64,000 bases of DNA from Petrosia ficiformis (Eukaryota; Porifera; Demospongiae; Haplosclerida; Petrosiidae). The stretch is taken from assembly GCA_947044365.1 (NCBI GenBank), contig OX345644.1:1241501-1305500 (forward strand), in the 5' to 3' direction. A program made the position numbers and the translations under genes. Under the pieces are notes generated by a model. That model made no database searches. It saw only the letters and a list, made by a program, of their open reading frames with translations, and had not been told where the DNA came from. Shown piece after piece: positions 50,601-62,564 of the stretch; within the stretch, counting starts at the first letter, position 1; each line of letters begins with the position of its first letter.

Positions 50601-50947
50601 TTAAGATTACATGTACTAACATTATAATTACATGTACATGTACATGTAAATATTAAGATAATATGTACACGTACTAACATTTTATAATAAGGTTATTGGT
50701 TTTACTTACTTCAAGACAGATTGGTAGGTACTGTAAAAACTTATTAATTTTTTTCCTTTCTTTTTCAGATGGAGTTTTTCTACTTCCCTCTTCTCTTGAC
50801 AATGAAACTGTCTTAATTATCTGTTCCAGCTCGTGAATAATTAATGAGACCTTCCCTTCTTCAGATGAGCAGCTGTAAAGATATTCCTTTATCTCAATAA
50901 TATATCTACAACAAAAATAGATACATGTATGTACATATGTACACACA

Positions 50948-50993
<46 letters not shown>

Positions 50994-52494
50994 AACACTT
51001 CTTTGGCCATAAAGCTCCTGCATGTGACAGACAGACATGACTCAAAGCAACATGGAGTTCTCTCATTTCTTGATAGGAGAAAGATAAGAGCAGCGAATCA
51101 ACAACTCTCTTCAAGCCACAATAGTCAGTCTCAGAAAGACAAACAGACAAGATAGACGATGCTACTGCTTTCCACAATGGAGAGGAGGAGGAGGAAGAGG
51201 AAGAAGAGGAGGAAGAGACGTAGGTGTATATAAATGGTAGTTGAGATATGAATAGACTCCAAGATGCTGTGTGCTGATTCTCTTGAGAAATATTCAATAT
51301 CTGTATGTATGTATGTGTATAAAGAAAACAAGTCAGACTAGTTTTACAAGTACTAATAACAAGTATTACTTGTCCATTCCAGATGCTACTAAAACATGAA
51401 GATGGAGAAGGAGTCAGAAATTCTATGAACAGAGGTACATCCTTTTTCTCTTGTGATGAAAATCTCAAATAGAGAATTGTCAACCATCTCTGTGGAATTA
51501 ATGGATGTTATTAATTTACATAATATACTGTTTCTTACTAGTAAGAAGACAGTACGAGGTGAGAGAGATGACTCACTCGCTACACCTTCCTTCCAGCACA
51601 TAGGAAGAGGAAGTTCCAAGTCTGAATCCCATACCATACTTAGACTGATTCCCATATAATCTACTGGTAACAGCTGATGATAAACAGCTGATAATGAATA
51701 GTAGAACTGAGAGACAATGAGCAATAAATGAAGAACTGGATCGTGAAGTAATGGCTACAAATATAAAAGAAAAGAACAGTGATCAATCAACATGCAAGAC
51801 AGAGACCAATGATCTGGACAGAGACCAATGATCAGGACAGAGACCAATGATCTGGACAGAGATCAATGATCTGGACAGAGACCAATGATCTGGACAGAGA
51901 TCAATGATTTGGACAGAGATCAATGATCAGGAGAGATCAATGATCTGGATAGAGACCTAGACGTCACCAAAAGTGGGCGTGGCAATGGTTTAATCAGATT
52001 AAAACTCTAATGACAAGAGACCCTAGGATTGAGGGGTGTGTCCTATGATTTTTAATGAGGTGGTGAATATCCTAGTTGATCCATATCTGTTAATAGTTTA
52101 GTAATGGCATTTCATTTCATTACATCTAACCTTTTCTTTGGCTATGTCCATATATGGCAAGCAGATGTCCTTCATAAGCATACAAACCACACCCACAATT
52201 TCTTCACAATGACGTCCTTTACTAAATACATCCAGAGGAAGTGGAAGGAGTACTGTTTCCATAACATTGATCACATGACTAACAGAAGATATCAAAGAGT
52301 CTGTTTTCTGAGATAGATAGAGTGAGTTCCTTCTCTTCTTCTTTTGAGGAGAAGGAGTGGTAATCATGAGCTCATCAAGAAGAGGAAGGTAGTATTCTTT
52401 TAGTTCAGTAGTGAGTAATTCTATCAGAGACAGACACTGACCAGCTGGTAGAATCTTCAGTGAACTAATGAAACTGAGAAAATACATTTATCAG

Positions 52495-52580
<86 letters not shown>

Positions 52581-55500
52581 TACAATCAGATAAAATACAT
52601 ATATATTGTATATCTGAGAGTGCTGTAGTACTCTCTATGTAACTAGGGATGGCCTGGAAAAGTATAAATATTCAACAAGTGTCATGTCATACTGATTAGT
52701 ATATTATATATATAATTATAATACTTCACGTGGAATGATAATAACAGTAGTTTATGAGTGTAAAGTCATGAAGGAGTGTATAACTGTATAGACACAGGAT
52801 GATTAGTTTATTATATATATAATTATAATTCTACATGTGGAATGATAATAACAGTAGTTCATGTGTGCTAAAGTCATGAAGAAGTGTATAACTGTATAGA
52901 CACAGGATGATTAGTTTTCTTCACAAACCTTACCATATTAGGAAGTTTACATGTGTACAGTGGATCTATTATATATGTACTATATAGTAAAACAATCAGA
53001 CAGTCTGGTAACTATGGAAGTATTACAGTTGGATGTTTCTTCATCACTCATAAGCTCTTGTTAATAAGTACAAATGAATGCACTCAGGTGCAGAACCCTC
53101 GCTAAAAAGATGCTACTATGAATGTATGCTTCTCAGCATAAACAATCAACAATGAAACAGGGTGTCATGGGCGTACCTCATCTGCCTACGTTCGGATTAA
53201 TAACGTTACATAGGCGTGACTGAGTAACAATGGCGACGGGTGAAAAAAGCCTATTTTTCGACTTTGCACGACTGTATCTAATCCATCGAAGAGTTTTCTT
53301 GCAAATCACTTGAATCTCGCAGTAGACCTAGTGTGCTCTTTCCTTCGCAGTGACCAAGAATCTTCAAAAGTAGGCCGTTGCAAAGATTAGTGGGAACACA
53401 CACACACCGATTATTATAACCCTCCGCCTACGCGCTTGGGTTATCAATAGTGTATTACCATATATGGTAAAAATAACTATGTACTATTTAATTATGGTAA
53501 AAATAATGATCCCACTTTTCTACAAACTGTTCATAACCACAAATATTATCAGTTATTATAATAGATACTATTAATATATTTCTACATACCATATTAGGAA
53601 TTAACCAGTCTATTTTTAGAAAGGACAAAGAGATGGCTCAACAATCTTCTTCTACTGCTCTTAAGGAACTTGATCAACAACTAACATGTAATGTATGTTT
53701 GGATCAGTATACTAACCCCAAAACTCTTTCATGCTTACATAGCTTCTGTTTAAAATGTATTGAGAAACTACCACAAGAACCACAGGTACAAAAACACACA
53801 CAATCTGGTTTTGTTAACACTTCATTGTTTATACATTATCTTATTTACTAACAGGGAGACAAGTATTTCATAAGCTGTCCTTCATGTCGTAAACCCACAC
53901 AACTACCCGACATAGGGCCCACTGAATTCCCTACTGCTTTCCTCATTAATAGCCTCATAGCTGTACTCAATACTTCTAAACTACTTCCATTCAATGAGGA
54001 TAGAAATATGAAGTGTAACGATCATAACAAGTCATTCAAAGTCTACTGTGAAACCTGTCAACAGCTTATTTGTCGAGATTGTACAGTTAGTAAACGACAT
54101 CAAAACCATGATTACAACCTTGTTACAGAGTCCTACCCTAAACATCATCGAGAGATAGAGGCTGACCTCACAACAGTGAAAAGAAAAGTAGCTGATGTTA
54201 ATACAGCAGTGACTAACCTCGTCAGTCGAGAGAGGGATGTCACAAAACAAGGAGAAGATGTCAAGAAACAGATCCACACACACTCTCAACTAATCATAAA
54301 TTTAGTTCTACAGTCACAGAGACAGTTAGTTCAACAGGTAGACACTGTAGTACAACAGAAGATTCAATTACTAACCAAACAGAGAGAAGAGGCGAAGACA
54401 GTCCTCAAACAGCTCAAAGGTTGTGAGGAGTTTGTAGAACAGAGTCTGAAGGTAGGGACTCAACAACAGATATTGAGGGAGAAACAGAATATGATACAAG
54501 TAATGACAACAGTCAATCATGATGTCAACCCTGTTGTATTTCAACCAATAGAGGAGCCCAACATCACATTCACTAGTAATCACACATTGGTTGATACATA
54601 CATGTATGAGGGTATTGGTCAGTTAAAGTCTAAAACGTTCGGCAAATCGATTCTCGTCAAAAATGCTTGCTACGTTGGTAAGAAATCGACCATCACTCTC
54701 AACCTCCAGACTCAAGATGGATCTCCCTTCTCAGTTCCTCCCTCCCTCATCTCTTGTGAACTCTCTTCTGCTGATGATACTCAACTCATATCATGTGATA
54801 TCAATGAGACCGAGTCAGGAAACTACGATATAAGCTTTACACCATGTACCAAAGGAAAACATCAATTGACAATACGATTAGGAGGTGTGAATATCCCTGG
54901 TAGTCCCTTTACTATCTCCCCTGAGATGAGAGGTAAACCAGTGAATATTATATCAGGACTCAATAGACCATGGGGTGTAGTAATCACTAAGAATGAAGAG
55001 ATTGTAGTAGCTGAGAATGGTGCCAATCGCATCAAAATACTAAACAAGGAGGGAAAGAAAGTCAAGTCATTTGGAACAAAGGGAACAAAGGAGGGTCAAT
55101 TTACTTGTCCTCATGGAGTTGCCATATCTCAAGACGGATACATTCTGGTAACTGATTCTCATCGACTACAGAAACTAACATTTGAAGGTGATTGTGTGAA
55201 ATCCGTTGGGAGTACTAAGAACGGCAATGGTCCTCTTCAGTTTTATTATCCTACAGGTATTACAGTTCATCCTACCACAGGACAAATATTCATTGCTGAT
55301 AGATACAATCATCGTATTCAAGTTCTCAATAATGATCTCACCTACTCTCATAGTTTCGGTAAGGAAGGTTCATCACCAGTACAATTCAATTTTCCATGTG
55401 ATGTGACATTTGACAATGAAGGATATTTGTATGTTGCAGATACTAATCCCTGTATCAAGAAGTTCACATCAACTGGACAATACATATCGACATTTAGTTC

Positions 55501-58163
55501 AGAAGGGTCTAATCCTGGTCAAACTACTAACCCTACCTCCATCATCATAGATAATAATCTATTATATGTTAGTGAGTATGGTAATAATCGTATCTCAATA
55601 TTTGATACTAAAGGATGTTTTATACATTGCTTTGGTAAGAGAGGTAGTGGAGAGGGAGAATTTAATACTCAATTTGGTATAACAGTAGATTCACTAGGTA
55701 ACTTGTATGTTAGTGACTCGGGTAATAACAGACTAGTTGTTTTGTAGATCTATTTTAAACATGACATGTTTATCTTAGAGTATAATAATGTAGATTATTA
55801 TTTTTTTTTTTTTTTTTTTTTTTTTTTTATTTTTTTTTTTTTTATTATTTTTTTTTTTTTTTTTTTTATTATTATTACTTGATTCTAATTGTTCTTATAA
55901 TAATTTTACTTCACAATTTATTAACTAGTCATTCACAAGAAGAACAGGAACAAGTATTGGTAAAATGTGGGTATATCAAAAACGAAAAAGTATGCTAACA
56001 AGATTGGAACAGTACCATAGCAACAAAACTAAACTACCAACTTCCATATAACTCTATAGTACACACATGTAGTTATATATACTTATGTATAGGGTTATAT
56101 GGAAGTGGTTAGTTTAATTTTGTTGCTAAGATACCATCCCAATCTTGTGGTGTACTTTTTCGATTTTGATATCCCTACATGTTCTTTCAAATAAACATAT
56201 ATAATTATGTAATTATATATATATATATATACTGTCCCTCTCCAGACATTAAAACATAATTAAAAATTCTAACCTTTTCTCAACAGAGTGAAATAGGGCT
56301 GGAGCTAATCGAGGGAACAACCCCTCCTCATAGAGTCCTCTGATTGACTTCAATAGTTGTGTCACCAACTCAGGTAACTGTGATAAAGTATAATATGTGA
56401 GTTTACATATACAAGTGTACTTACACTGTACATACTGTATTAGACACAAGTATAGTATACATGTATCAGTTAACATATACAAGTGTACTTACACTGTACA
56501 TACTGTATTAGACACAAGTATAGTATACATGTATCAGTTAACATATACAAGTGTACTTACACTGTACATACCGTATTAAACACAAGTATAGTATACATGT
56601 ATCAGTTAACATATACAAGTGTACTTACACTGTACATACCGTATTAGACACAAGTACATGTATATAGTAAACACTAACACATACATGTACATGTACATGT
56701 ATTACATGTATTACCTGATGCAGTTTTGTGTATAATGATACAAGATTCTCATAAAACTGGTTTGTATGATGTAATAACTATATCAAATAGAGACATACAA
56801 ATATTAAATAGATAGATATAACTATTGATAGATAGATAGATAGATGGATGGATGAATAAATGGATAGATAGATAGATAGATAGATACTAAATAGATAGAT
56901 AGATACAACACAAGTACACAAACATACCTCTCTATAATGAGAAGGGATACATAGAGATAGAGACCACAGAGAGGACAAGACTAGAGAAATGATTTTATGA
57001 TTTAGTCTGGACATAACAGATATACAACGAAACCATTTGTCCAGCACACTATGAAAGAGGGATAGTATCATTAGACCAAATAAAAGTCAAAATAAATCAT
57101 ATGTAAGTATTAATTTAGAGCCATTGACAAACATGTCTGTGTTCACATGGGAAACTATAAACATTGGTGGATGGAATGAGCTACTGGTAGACTATATTGT
57201 GTGTAGTGTATAGTACTATATATTTACTTACTGAAGATGTTTCAAAGATACTTGTTTGAGTATGAAATTAAACAGATAATAAAAGAAATGAAGCTGTTGA
57301 CTACCTGATGATCCATCCTCAGTAACCTGTATATATGTGGGTGCATGTGTATGTCATGTGATCAATAATGGACTATAAACAACAATACAATATAATACAG
57401 TGCAGTACAGTATACATGCAGTGTAGTATAGTACAATACAATACAGTATAGTACAATACAATACAGTAAAGTACAATACAGTACAGTATAGTACAATACA
57501 GTACAGTATACATGTAGTGTAGTAAATACAATACAGTATAGTACAATACAATATACAGTATAGTACAATACAGTATAATGCAGTATAGCACAGTTTAGTA
57601 TAGTACTAACACTATACCATGATTAACTCATAAACATACAGTTCTCATGTATACCTGATATATATTATTCTGTTCAATAATTATTAAACACTCGTAAACC
57701 ATATCCAACAAATTATAATCATCAACTTCGCACTTCTGCCCCTCCTCCTCCTCCTTCTCCTCCTCTTCCTCCTTCTCCACCTCATTATACTGACATAAAT
57801 ATTCTATCAGTTCGTTTAAACTGATTATAACATCACTTGAGAGATGATCATTAATATCAACCACTTTATCTCCTTCATCCACACACTTCTCTTTCCCTTC
57901 TTCAATCTCTATCTCTTGTTTCAACTCCTCATCTTCATTAGTGACATTCTCTCTTAATTTTTTTGAATGAGGTAAAGACTTCAAACCAAACAGTTGAAGA
58001 AGAGACACAAAGAAATAAAATTCCTTTTGCGTAGACAATTTCTTTTCCCACCTGAAAGATAAAATTGATATACTGGATATATGAACATGCTCATTACAAC
58101 ACATGGACAAACAAACAGGCTGATGATAAACAAACAGACAGACAAACAAATAGACAGACAGAT

Positions 58164-58195
<32 letters not shown>

Positions 58196-61100
58196 GGACA
58201 GACAGACAGACAGATGGTCAGTGAGACAAACAGACAAACCTATTTTGTTCAATCATACAATTGAAGATCATTGATATACTCTTCTCTACACATTTCCTCT
58301 CCCTCTTATCGGATGAAGAGCTTAACATGTTACCTAGTACATCAAACAGGTTCTGTGTATAGTTCATTATCCCTTCTATAGGATGACTAGTCATGACAAG
58401 AACTGATGAATATTCATTTAAATGATCACTGAAAGAGAAATAGTATATTATTAGTAATCTACCGATATGGATTTTCTGATAAACCGATAATGTATAATGA
58501 TTGTTACTAATAATAGAATCCATTTGTTTATGTTACTAATAATAGATTTATAAGTATTGTTACTAATAATAGAATCCATTTGTTTATGTTACTAATAATA
58601 GATTTATAAGTATTGTTACTAATAATAGAACATTACCATAGTGATTGTTACTAATAATACCATAGTGAATAATAGAATTATAATTAATAATACCAATCCA
58701 ATATTACATGTACATGTACATTCTAGTATTAGTACCTTGAGAATAGGTTCTTGATCAGGTTTTCTAAGACTTTATGAAGTCTATCAGTAACCATAGAGTC
58801 TCTCGTTATTAAAGAATATCGTAAAATTATTATTGATTTTAATAGTTGTTGACATGTATTTATAAATACCTGAAAATAATTATAAATTATAAATATTATT
58901 ATACTATATATATAATTATACATACATACATAGATACATACATACATACATGCATACATACATACATACATACATACATGTACATATTACATACATACAT
59001 ACATACATATACATGTATACATGTACATACATACATACATACATACATGTACATACATATACATGTACATACACACATACATACATTTCAGTGTTTCCCC
59101 CAAAGGGTGGTACCATGGAGCTACCCCTCTCTTTATTCTTGCTCTCCCACCCTTTAATATTAAAGTTAATACTCAAAACCAATGTTTAGTACACTGTTGA
59201 CTAAACATTGGGTACCCCTGATGCATACCTCCACCCTTAATATTATCTTGTGGGAAATACTGTATATATAATAAGTAATACGTTATTATAATATACATAA
59301 CACAGGAACATAAATATACATATATACAATTATACATACGTACATGCATACATAAAAATCTACATACGTATTTAAGTACATATATACATACACATGTAGT
59401 TAAGTGTACATCAACACATAATATATACACATACGCATATAATACATACATGTACATACTTTTTTTGGATTTCCATACACTCTTTGTAAATAAACCAGGT
59501 GTTCAAGGAAATGGCTCAGTTCAGTGATACAATCATCAATGTGTTGTGAATGGTTTATACAACACACAGCTTCAACACTACTAACACCAAGAGGAAGCTG
59601 AATGTAACAATAGAAGAATGATTATTATTTAATGAATCATGAGCTTATGATAACACCTAACCAGTGTTTTTGATAAGCTCATATGGCGCACCATTGGCCC
59701 AAAGAGCTTCTTATTTGGCACTGCACAGTTCTCTCTTTGGGCCAGTAGCACAGTTAATTATGATTATATTGTCACTAGCAGCATTAACTCTCAGTTAAAT
59801 GGCTCAAGATGTATTCTCAATGGCGCACACACTAACCATTGTTGAGCCAATTTGGCCCAAGCTTCAAAACTCTGCACCTAACTATAAATCTTCCATAGCT
59901 ACCACAAAGCATTTAATATAGAAAATATCTCAATAGTGAGTATTATTATTATTATTATTATTATTATTCAATTCACTAATATTCTCAACTACATGTACTT
60001 TTCCACTTAAACATGTAATTTAGTTTGTTTCCCATTAATGAGTGAACAGTGAGATTTAAATGTGTTCATCAATATTATAATTATTAATTGAGTGACTGCA
60101 TCTCATCCATAATCACATTATTATGATTAACAAAACTTCACAAAATCGCCTTTGTGTGACCACACCCCTCTAATTAAATTTCATAAAGTGCCTACAACAG
60201 ATGTATGTATGTTAATTGTTATTACCATTAGTTCATGTCTATAAAAGACAGCTGGTTTAGGTTTGATAGACAACATGAGAAACAAACATTTAAGAATATG
60301 TACAGCTGTTGAAAGATCGTCTTTCATGGCTCCAGTCATAGTCTGAAATTAAATATAATTATAGAGTGAATAATTGAAGTCTGTTCATATACGTGATGAC
60401 CTCAAAACTATGATGTGATGACTTTATATGTAATAGTGTATAGTTTAATGTCATAAGGTTAATACACGATTATACTGTAACTCAATAATGAAGTAATGGA
60501 TAGAAATTTGATATACACATAGGCGGCGGAAACAGGGGGGCATTGAAGCTTGTTTTCATTAATAATTAGTTCAGGTTTGCATTAACAATTAGTTGTGGCC
60601 CCACCCCTTTCCTAATGAACTTCCTCCACTTATGATACACAAAAAAGAATTGAGAATGATGAATATATAAAAATGGTGAAGTTATGAACATATTTCTGAG
60701 GTCATTGTAAACATCTTAAGTTAACTTAATACTTACCTTAATAAGTGGTGTAGAGATTATTAAATGTTTAGTATCACTAGTATCGGTAAGTATTACACTC
60801 AGTACTTTAGTCAAGAACTCCCAATAATATATACCACATTCCCTAAATATGAGAATACAATTTATCAGTGAATATCAAACTCAGTAATAATTATCAATAA
60901 TATATAAAGTATTCTCTACATATGAGAATTTGTATTACTTCAGTCAAGAACTCCCAGGTCACATCAGATATCTGACTCCACTGGCACAAGTAATGGAGGT
61001 GTGGCCACAATCACATGCACGTAATTGTATATTTATTAAAGAAAACTTATTTAAACTTATTGCACTTAACCACTCTAGGGCTCTAGCAATGTATAACACT

Positions 61101-61525
61101 TGCAACTAGGAACTCTTGCAACGTATAACACTCTAGGGCTCTTGCAACATATGACCTAGGCCACTCTTTCACTATCACACTTCTATAACAAGACCATGAG
61201 TGGTAATATTTTGTGATTTGTAGCCACACCCCCATTATTCCTGCAATGGAGTCAGATATATAACATAATCTGAACTCCCAATAATATATACCACATTCCG
61301 TACATATGAGAATACACATATAATTGAATCATTGACTGGTACATACATGTATGTGTACCTTTCTGTGCTTTTTTTATAAATAGTGACTAAAGATTCACTT
61401 GTCCACTGGTACAAGTATCCTGCCTTTCCCTGGTCACGTGACTGATTCATCCCTCTCCATATGTAGCAGGCCACCTTCAATCTGTCTTCCCAAAGCAAAG
61501 AGTGATCATGTAATCTCTTCCACAT
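44998..61525 (-). CDS. URB2: URB2-like gene, right copy (starts at exon 1; 3' end in gap)
   Basis: Exon 1 (61525-61359) begins MWKRLHDHSLLWEDRLKVA and matches the vertebrate URB2 N terminus ('SWEDKLKLA...SLVAFYKK' versus 'LWEDRLKVA...SLVTIYKK'). Exons 60842-60737, 60342-60226, 59597-59460, 58869-58736, 58428-58240, 58051-57655, 57326-57232, 57048-56928, 56777-56715 and 56377-56274 follow in phase. The next intron holds TRIM E antisense. Then come 52473-52131, 51754-51539, 51489-51370, 51300-50999, 50905-50710, 50583-50494, 49887-49539, 49009-48893, 48658-48567, 48248-48194, 48019-47684, 46669-46559, 46410-46285, 46194-46118, 45864-45783 and 45086-44998. Problems: the 27-nt microexon is not recognisable, the following exon (about 52725-52785) has a 1-nt deletion, and the acceptor before 45086 reads AA instead of AG. 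Role: nucleolar 60S assembly factor. Confidence 0.65.
45174..45618. mobile_element. hAT-type MITE, 445 bp, with 8-bp target duplication
   Basis: The ends 'taggggtgggcgata' and 'tatcgcccacctcta' are inverted with one mismatch. The direct repeat ATTATTAT flanks it (45166-45173, 45619-45626). The middle copy has the empty site 'accaaattattatatag' near 25530, so the insertion is younger than the duplication. Confidence 0.9.
46925..47545. other. unclassified insertion in right URB2 copy intron
   Basis: Sequence absent from the equivalent intron at 26840-27120. It begins with an A/T-rich stretch ('aattaaattaaattaaatt') and contains 'atgcgcatgcgca' and GC-richer DNA to about 47545, where CATA repeats resume. 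No protein or RNA family was recognised. Confidence 0.45.
49150..49385 (-). mobile_element. tRNA-derived SINE (paralogue of 28520-28755)
   Basis: Same position in the URB2 intron and same A/B-box-like head and tail as the copy at 28520-28755. Confidence 0.65.
49935..50480. repeat. 'gtgtacatgtacagtaatgtactaa' tandem array
   Basis: Units of about 30-60 bp built from 'catgtgtacatgtacagtaatgtactgatcaactg'-type words repeat many times. The left and middle copies have only a few units (11570-11720, 29300-29460), so this array expanded in the right copy. Confidence 0.8.
51790..51960. repeat. 'gatctggacagagaccaat' tandem array
   Basis: About eight imperfect units of roughly 20 bp in a URB2 intron. 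The other copies have a single unit (13554-13575, 31280-31302). Confidence 0.8.
52499..52576. repeat. (GT)n microsatellite
   Basis: Counterpart of the 238-bp GT run at 14108-14345. Confidence 0.95.
53065..53460. other. insertion upstream of TRIM E, class unknown
   Basis: About 390 bp, GC-richer than its surroundings, lies between the URB2 exon region and the conserved TRIM 5' flank. It is absent upstream of TRIM B and C. Words such as 'ataaccctccgcctacgcgc' and 'gtgcagaaccctcgc' suggest transposon ends, but no clear TIR or coding frame was found. Confidence 0.35.
53633..55747 (+). CDS. TRIM-NHL protein E, B-box 1 deleted in frame
   Basis: Exons 53633-53785 and 53855-55747 give about 681 residues. 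The RING is complete. After 'TAFLINSL' the protein jumps to 'IAVLNTSKLLPFNEDRN', missing about 61 residues that include all of B-box 1. The frame is kept, and B-box 2 ('CNDHNKSFKVYCETC'), coiled coil, filamin and six NHL blades follow. The NHL loops differ from the other paralogues ('GLNRPWGV', 'YYPTGI', 'ADRYNHR', 'FNFPCDV'). The RING second loop has 'TLSCLHSFC' where the others have 'TLPCLHSFC'. The gene lies antisense in the large intron of the right URB2 copy. It may be functional as a RING/B-box 2 protein. Confidence 0.85.
55798..55877. repeat. poly-T with interspersed ATT
   Basis: The site that carries a pure ATT run after the other TRIM genes is mostly T here. It may be a replication or assembly artefact, or a homogenised tract. 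Confidence 0.9.
55966..56179. repeat. foldback downstream of TRIM E
   Basis: Same inverted repeat as at 5161-5375, 219 nt after the stop because the T tract is longer. Confidence 0.8.
56400..56650. repeat. 'acatatacaagtgtacttac' tandem repeat (about 58-bp unit)
   Basis: Four head-to-tail units lie between URB2 exons 56715 and 56377. The equivalents are at 39190-39400 (three to four units) and 5580-5690 (about two). Confidence 0.85.
59089..59262. mobile_element. hAT-type MITE (paralogue of 8751-8924)
   Basis: Same ends and intron position as 8751-8924. Confidence 0.65.
60517..60631. mobile_element. small MITE, about 115 bp
   Basis: This insert is absent from the left copy (about 10282). The ends 'ataggcggcggaa' and 'cttcctccacttat' are imperfectly inverted, and 'atacac' appears on both sides. 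Confidence 0.5.
60880..61320. repeat. duplicated 5' fragments of URB2 exon 2
   Basis: Degenerate copies of the exon 2 start ('gaactcccaataatatatac' then 'cacattccgtacatatga') recur at about 60890-60950 and 61265-61310. The left copy has one at about 10540-10630. They are tandem partial duplications, not extra exons: their frames close quickly. Confidence 0.55.
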
Positions 61526-61529
61526 TACT

Positions 61530-62560
61530 ATATACAACACGTGGGTCAACTTACACGTGGTGGAGATATTAATTAATTAATTTCATAATTAAATTTTTGT
61601 AGTTTTGCAAAATATGTTCATTAATTAAAAATCTCTCATGGAGATTTCATAACTGAAAACTCATTATTTTATACACTGACTGGTTTGTACACCATACATT
61701 GCCCAGGTCATAACATACGTACATACATGTACATATGGTGTAGCTAGAGTAAAACCAAAACACAAAGAAATTATACTTATGTCAGTGTTATTATGTGAAA
61801 ATTGTGTTGCCAAGGTACCATCCCAATCTTGTTTCTGTGCTTATGTTATCCCTACATACTCTTTCATCATTTTTTAAAATGTATTTTATTATTTTTATAA
61901 CTATACGTATATTTTTTAAATGATGATACTAATTGTCTATACGTAATTGCGTTATTTATAAGTCATTCACATTCACCATGACCTCAGAAAAATGTTCATA
62001 ACTTTGGAATGACTAACAATCTTTTCGCCTGCGTCATTTTCATATGATACGTAATTCTTTCCGTTCTTTTTTGTGTACGTATGTCAGATTTCAATCCATT
62101 GCTTCATTATTGAGGTACAATATAATCATGTATTAGCCTTATGACATTTAGCTATACACTACATTGCATATAAAGTCATCACATCATAATTTTGTGAATA
62201 GACTATAACTAAGATTTCATGTTGCAGACTGTTTGTCCAGCATCTATTGAAATCTATGGTATTACTTCCTTGATTAATGACCTATCAAGTGCATGTACTT
62301 CACATTTATAGTATCACTTCCTTAGCTCTAGACACCACATTACACATATGCTAATATTGAGTTTTGCAGTTACATATAATTATAAGCATATAAGCCTTGT
62401 TGTGGATTAGAGAGCGAGTTATTGTTTGAGTGAGATTGTTGATCCAAACTATCGAGTTACATACTACAAACTCTTCATATATTTATATTACTATCAGTTT
62501 TTATAATAGATATATTTCTACTATATTAGGAAATAACCAGTCTATTTTTAGAAAGGATAA
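61530..62560. other. intergenic between URB2 exon 1 and TRIM F
   Basis: AT-rich. It holds one arm of the foldback family ('aggtaccatcccaatcttgt' near 61811) and, at 61970-62200, a stretch resembling an inverted URB2 intron piece ('acctcagaaaaatgttcata', compare about 60690). It presumably includes the URB2 promoter. No gene was recognised. Confidence 0.45.
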
Positions 62561-62564
62561 AGAA

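Noticed and set aside
53030..53070. Possible URB2 start (MSDEETSNCNTSIVTRLSD)
   Set aside because: The short frame ends at once and its phase does not match the following exons. Exon 1 at 61525 has the true N-terminal similarity.
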